Shown in pieces: positions 6,336 through 7,229 of a stretch of 7,229 nucleotides of DNA. This DNA is from QHBQ01 sp038230695 (GTDB lineage: Bacteria; Chloroflexota; Chloroflexia; QHBQ01). The position numbers were made by a program, and so were the translations under genes. A model generated the notes under the pieces. It was not told where the DNA came from. It was given only the letters and a program-made list of their open reading frames with translations, and made no database searches. The stretch covers positions 1 through 7,229 of the forward strand of contig JBBRMT010000234.1 of NCBI GenBank assembly GCA_038230695.1. The letters run 5' to 3'. The first letter of the stretch is position 1. Every line of letters starts with the position of its first letter.

Positions 6336-7229
6336 ATGGCGAGCTATCTGACAGTTGGCACCGCGCTACAGCAGGAGCGTTACCTAATCGGCCCCACGCT
6401 GGGTGAGGGCGGGTTCGGTATAACCTATCGCGCTGAGGATACCCGCCTCAACCGCAAGGTGGCGATCAAGGAGTTGTTCGTCCCCGGCAGTGTCCGCGAT
6501 GGCGACAGCGTAACCCCCCCACCCAATTACATCGGCGAGAGCTGGCGCAAAGCAATCCAGAGCTTTTTGCAAGAGGCCCGCACCCTTGCTGGCCTCGACT
6601 ACCCCGGCATCGTGGGGGTCTACGACTACTTCGAGCAGAACAACACCGCCTATATGGTGATGAAGTTCATCGAAGGCCCGACTCTGGCCCACTATATGTT
6701 GGAGCGCGGCGGCACGCTGGGCGAGGACGAAGCGCTGACCTATACCATGCAGGTGGGCCGCGCCCTCGAAGTGATCCATTCCCACAACCTGTTGCACCGC
6801 GACATCAAGCCTTCCAACATCATCCTCACCCCCAGCGTGGCCGTGCTGGTGGATTTTGGCGCGGCCCGCGAGTTTGCGATTGACCGCAGCCTGATCCAGA
6901 CGGCAGTAATTAGCGCGGGCTTCTCGCCGCCAGAGCAGTTCTATGCGTTTGGCCGCAAGGGGCCGTACAGCGACGTTTTCTCTCTGGCCGCCACCTGCTA
7001 CTATATGATCGCCGGTGTCACTCCCGGCGGTGAGGCTAAACAGCAACTAAGCCCCCACGTATACGCCGCGCTCAACCACGCGCTGGCCTACAACGCCGCC
7101 GACCGGCCCCAGACGGTTGCCGCGTTTCTCGCCGAACTGAGCGGAAGCCAGCCGGTACCTGCTTATACCGCGCAGGTGCTGGCCGGTGCGCCTCGCTTCG
7201 GCGGAACCGACCCCGGCACTCGCCTCGGC
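6336..7229 (+). CDS. Serine/threonine protein kinase, N-terminal kinase domain (3' end outside window)
   Basis: The frame is open for 298 codons from ATG to the window edge. Kinase landmarks are all present: glycine-rich loop GEGGFGITY (23-31), VAIK lysine 45, helix-C Glu 80 in QEARTL, catalytic loop HRDIKPSN (154-161, Asp 156 and Asn 161), metal-binding DFG (173-175), PPEQ (198-201), helix-F Asp 213 and Arg 257 in DRP. It should therefore transfer phosphate from ATP to Ser/Thr; the IKE and GITY style is that of the PknB-like kinases common in Chloroflexota and Cyanobacteria. The C-lobe is short: Asp 213 to Arg 257 is 44 residues, against roughly 60-65 in PKA or PknB, with the loss centred on residues 230-238 where a PPF-type loop is usual. 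The activation segment reads TAVISAGFSPPEQ rather than the common GTPGYAPPEQ. After about residue 268 the sequence becomes Gly/Pro/Ala-rich, probably a linker to a further domain outside the window. Substrates are unknown. Confidence 0.94.
   Translation, partial: MASYLTVGTALQQERYLIGPTLGEGGFGITYRAEDTRLNRKVAIKELFVPGSVRDGDSVTPPPNYIGESWRKAIQSFLQEARTLAGLDYPGIVGVYDYFEQNNTAYMVMKFIEGPTLAHYMLERGGTLGEDEALTYTMQVGRALEVIHSHNLLHRDIKPSNIILTPSVAVLVDFGAAREFAIDRSLIQTAVISAGFSPPEQFYAFGRKGPYSDVFSLAATCYYMIAGVTPGGEAKQQLSPHVYAALNHALAYNAADRPQTVAAFLAELSGSQPVPAYTAQVLAGAPRFGGTDPGTRLG

Noticed and set aside
6384..7046. Minus-strand open frame of 220 codons opposite the kinase
   Set aside because: The plus strand carries every kinase motif in frame; the antisense frame shows no recognisable domain.

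Overview
The window looks like a chromosomal segment of a Chloroflexota (green non-sulfur lineage) bacterium or a close relative. This rests on moderately GC-rich coding DNA (about 60% by eye), a long Thr-Pro 'TPTNTPT' linker of the kind common in secreted Chloroflexota proteins, S-layer homology (SLH) domains, a eukaryote-like Ser/Thr kinase of the 'GEGGFGITY' type, and a large surface alpha-2-macroglobulin. The phylum is an inference from style; no rRNA or marker gene is present.

Layout. Bases 1-3711 (minus strand) hold the N-terminal 1237 codons of an alpha-2-macroglobulin-family protein: GTG start, membrane anchor, Pro/Thr-rich stalk, four Ig-like domains, macroglobulin domains and the beginning of the bait-region domain. 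The gene leaves the window before the thioester region. Bases 3712-4136 form a divergent intergenic region with one promoter for each flanking gene and a striking array of four 11-bp direct repeats (3926-3969). Bases 4137-5960 (plus strand) encode a complete secreted protein: signal peptide, three FG-GAP/VCBS-type calcium-loop repeats of exactly 147 bp, a roughly 195-residue Thr-Pro linker written in a 30-bp minisatellite, and three C-terminal SLH domains. Bases 5961-6335 are intergenic and contain a 137-bp foldback element with 32-33 nt inverted ends (6013-6149), then a strong extended -10 promoter. Bases 6336-7229 (plus strand) encode the kinase domain of a Ser/Thr protein kinase that continues beyond the window.

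How the parts may work together. All three genes concern the cell surface or signalling to it: a membrane-tethered protease trap, an SLH-anchored repeat protein on a long flexible stalk, and a kinase. The first two are transcribed divergently from one control region, so the 11-bp repeat array could regulate either or both. The kinase has its own promoter behind the foldback element and is probably not simply co-transcribed with the SLH gene. A shared function is inference from proximity only. I see no tRNA, rRNA, CRISPR array, complete insertion sequence, phage gene or obvious defence cassette.
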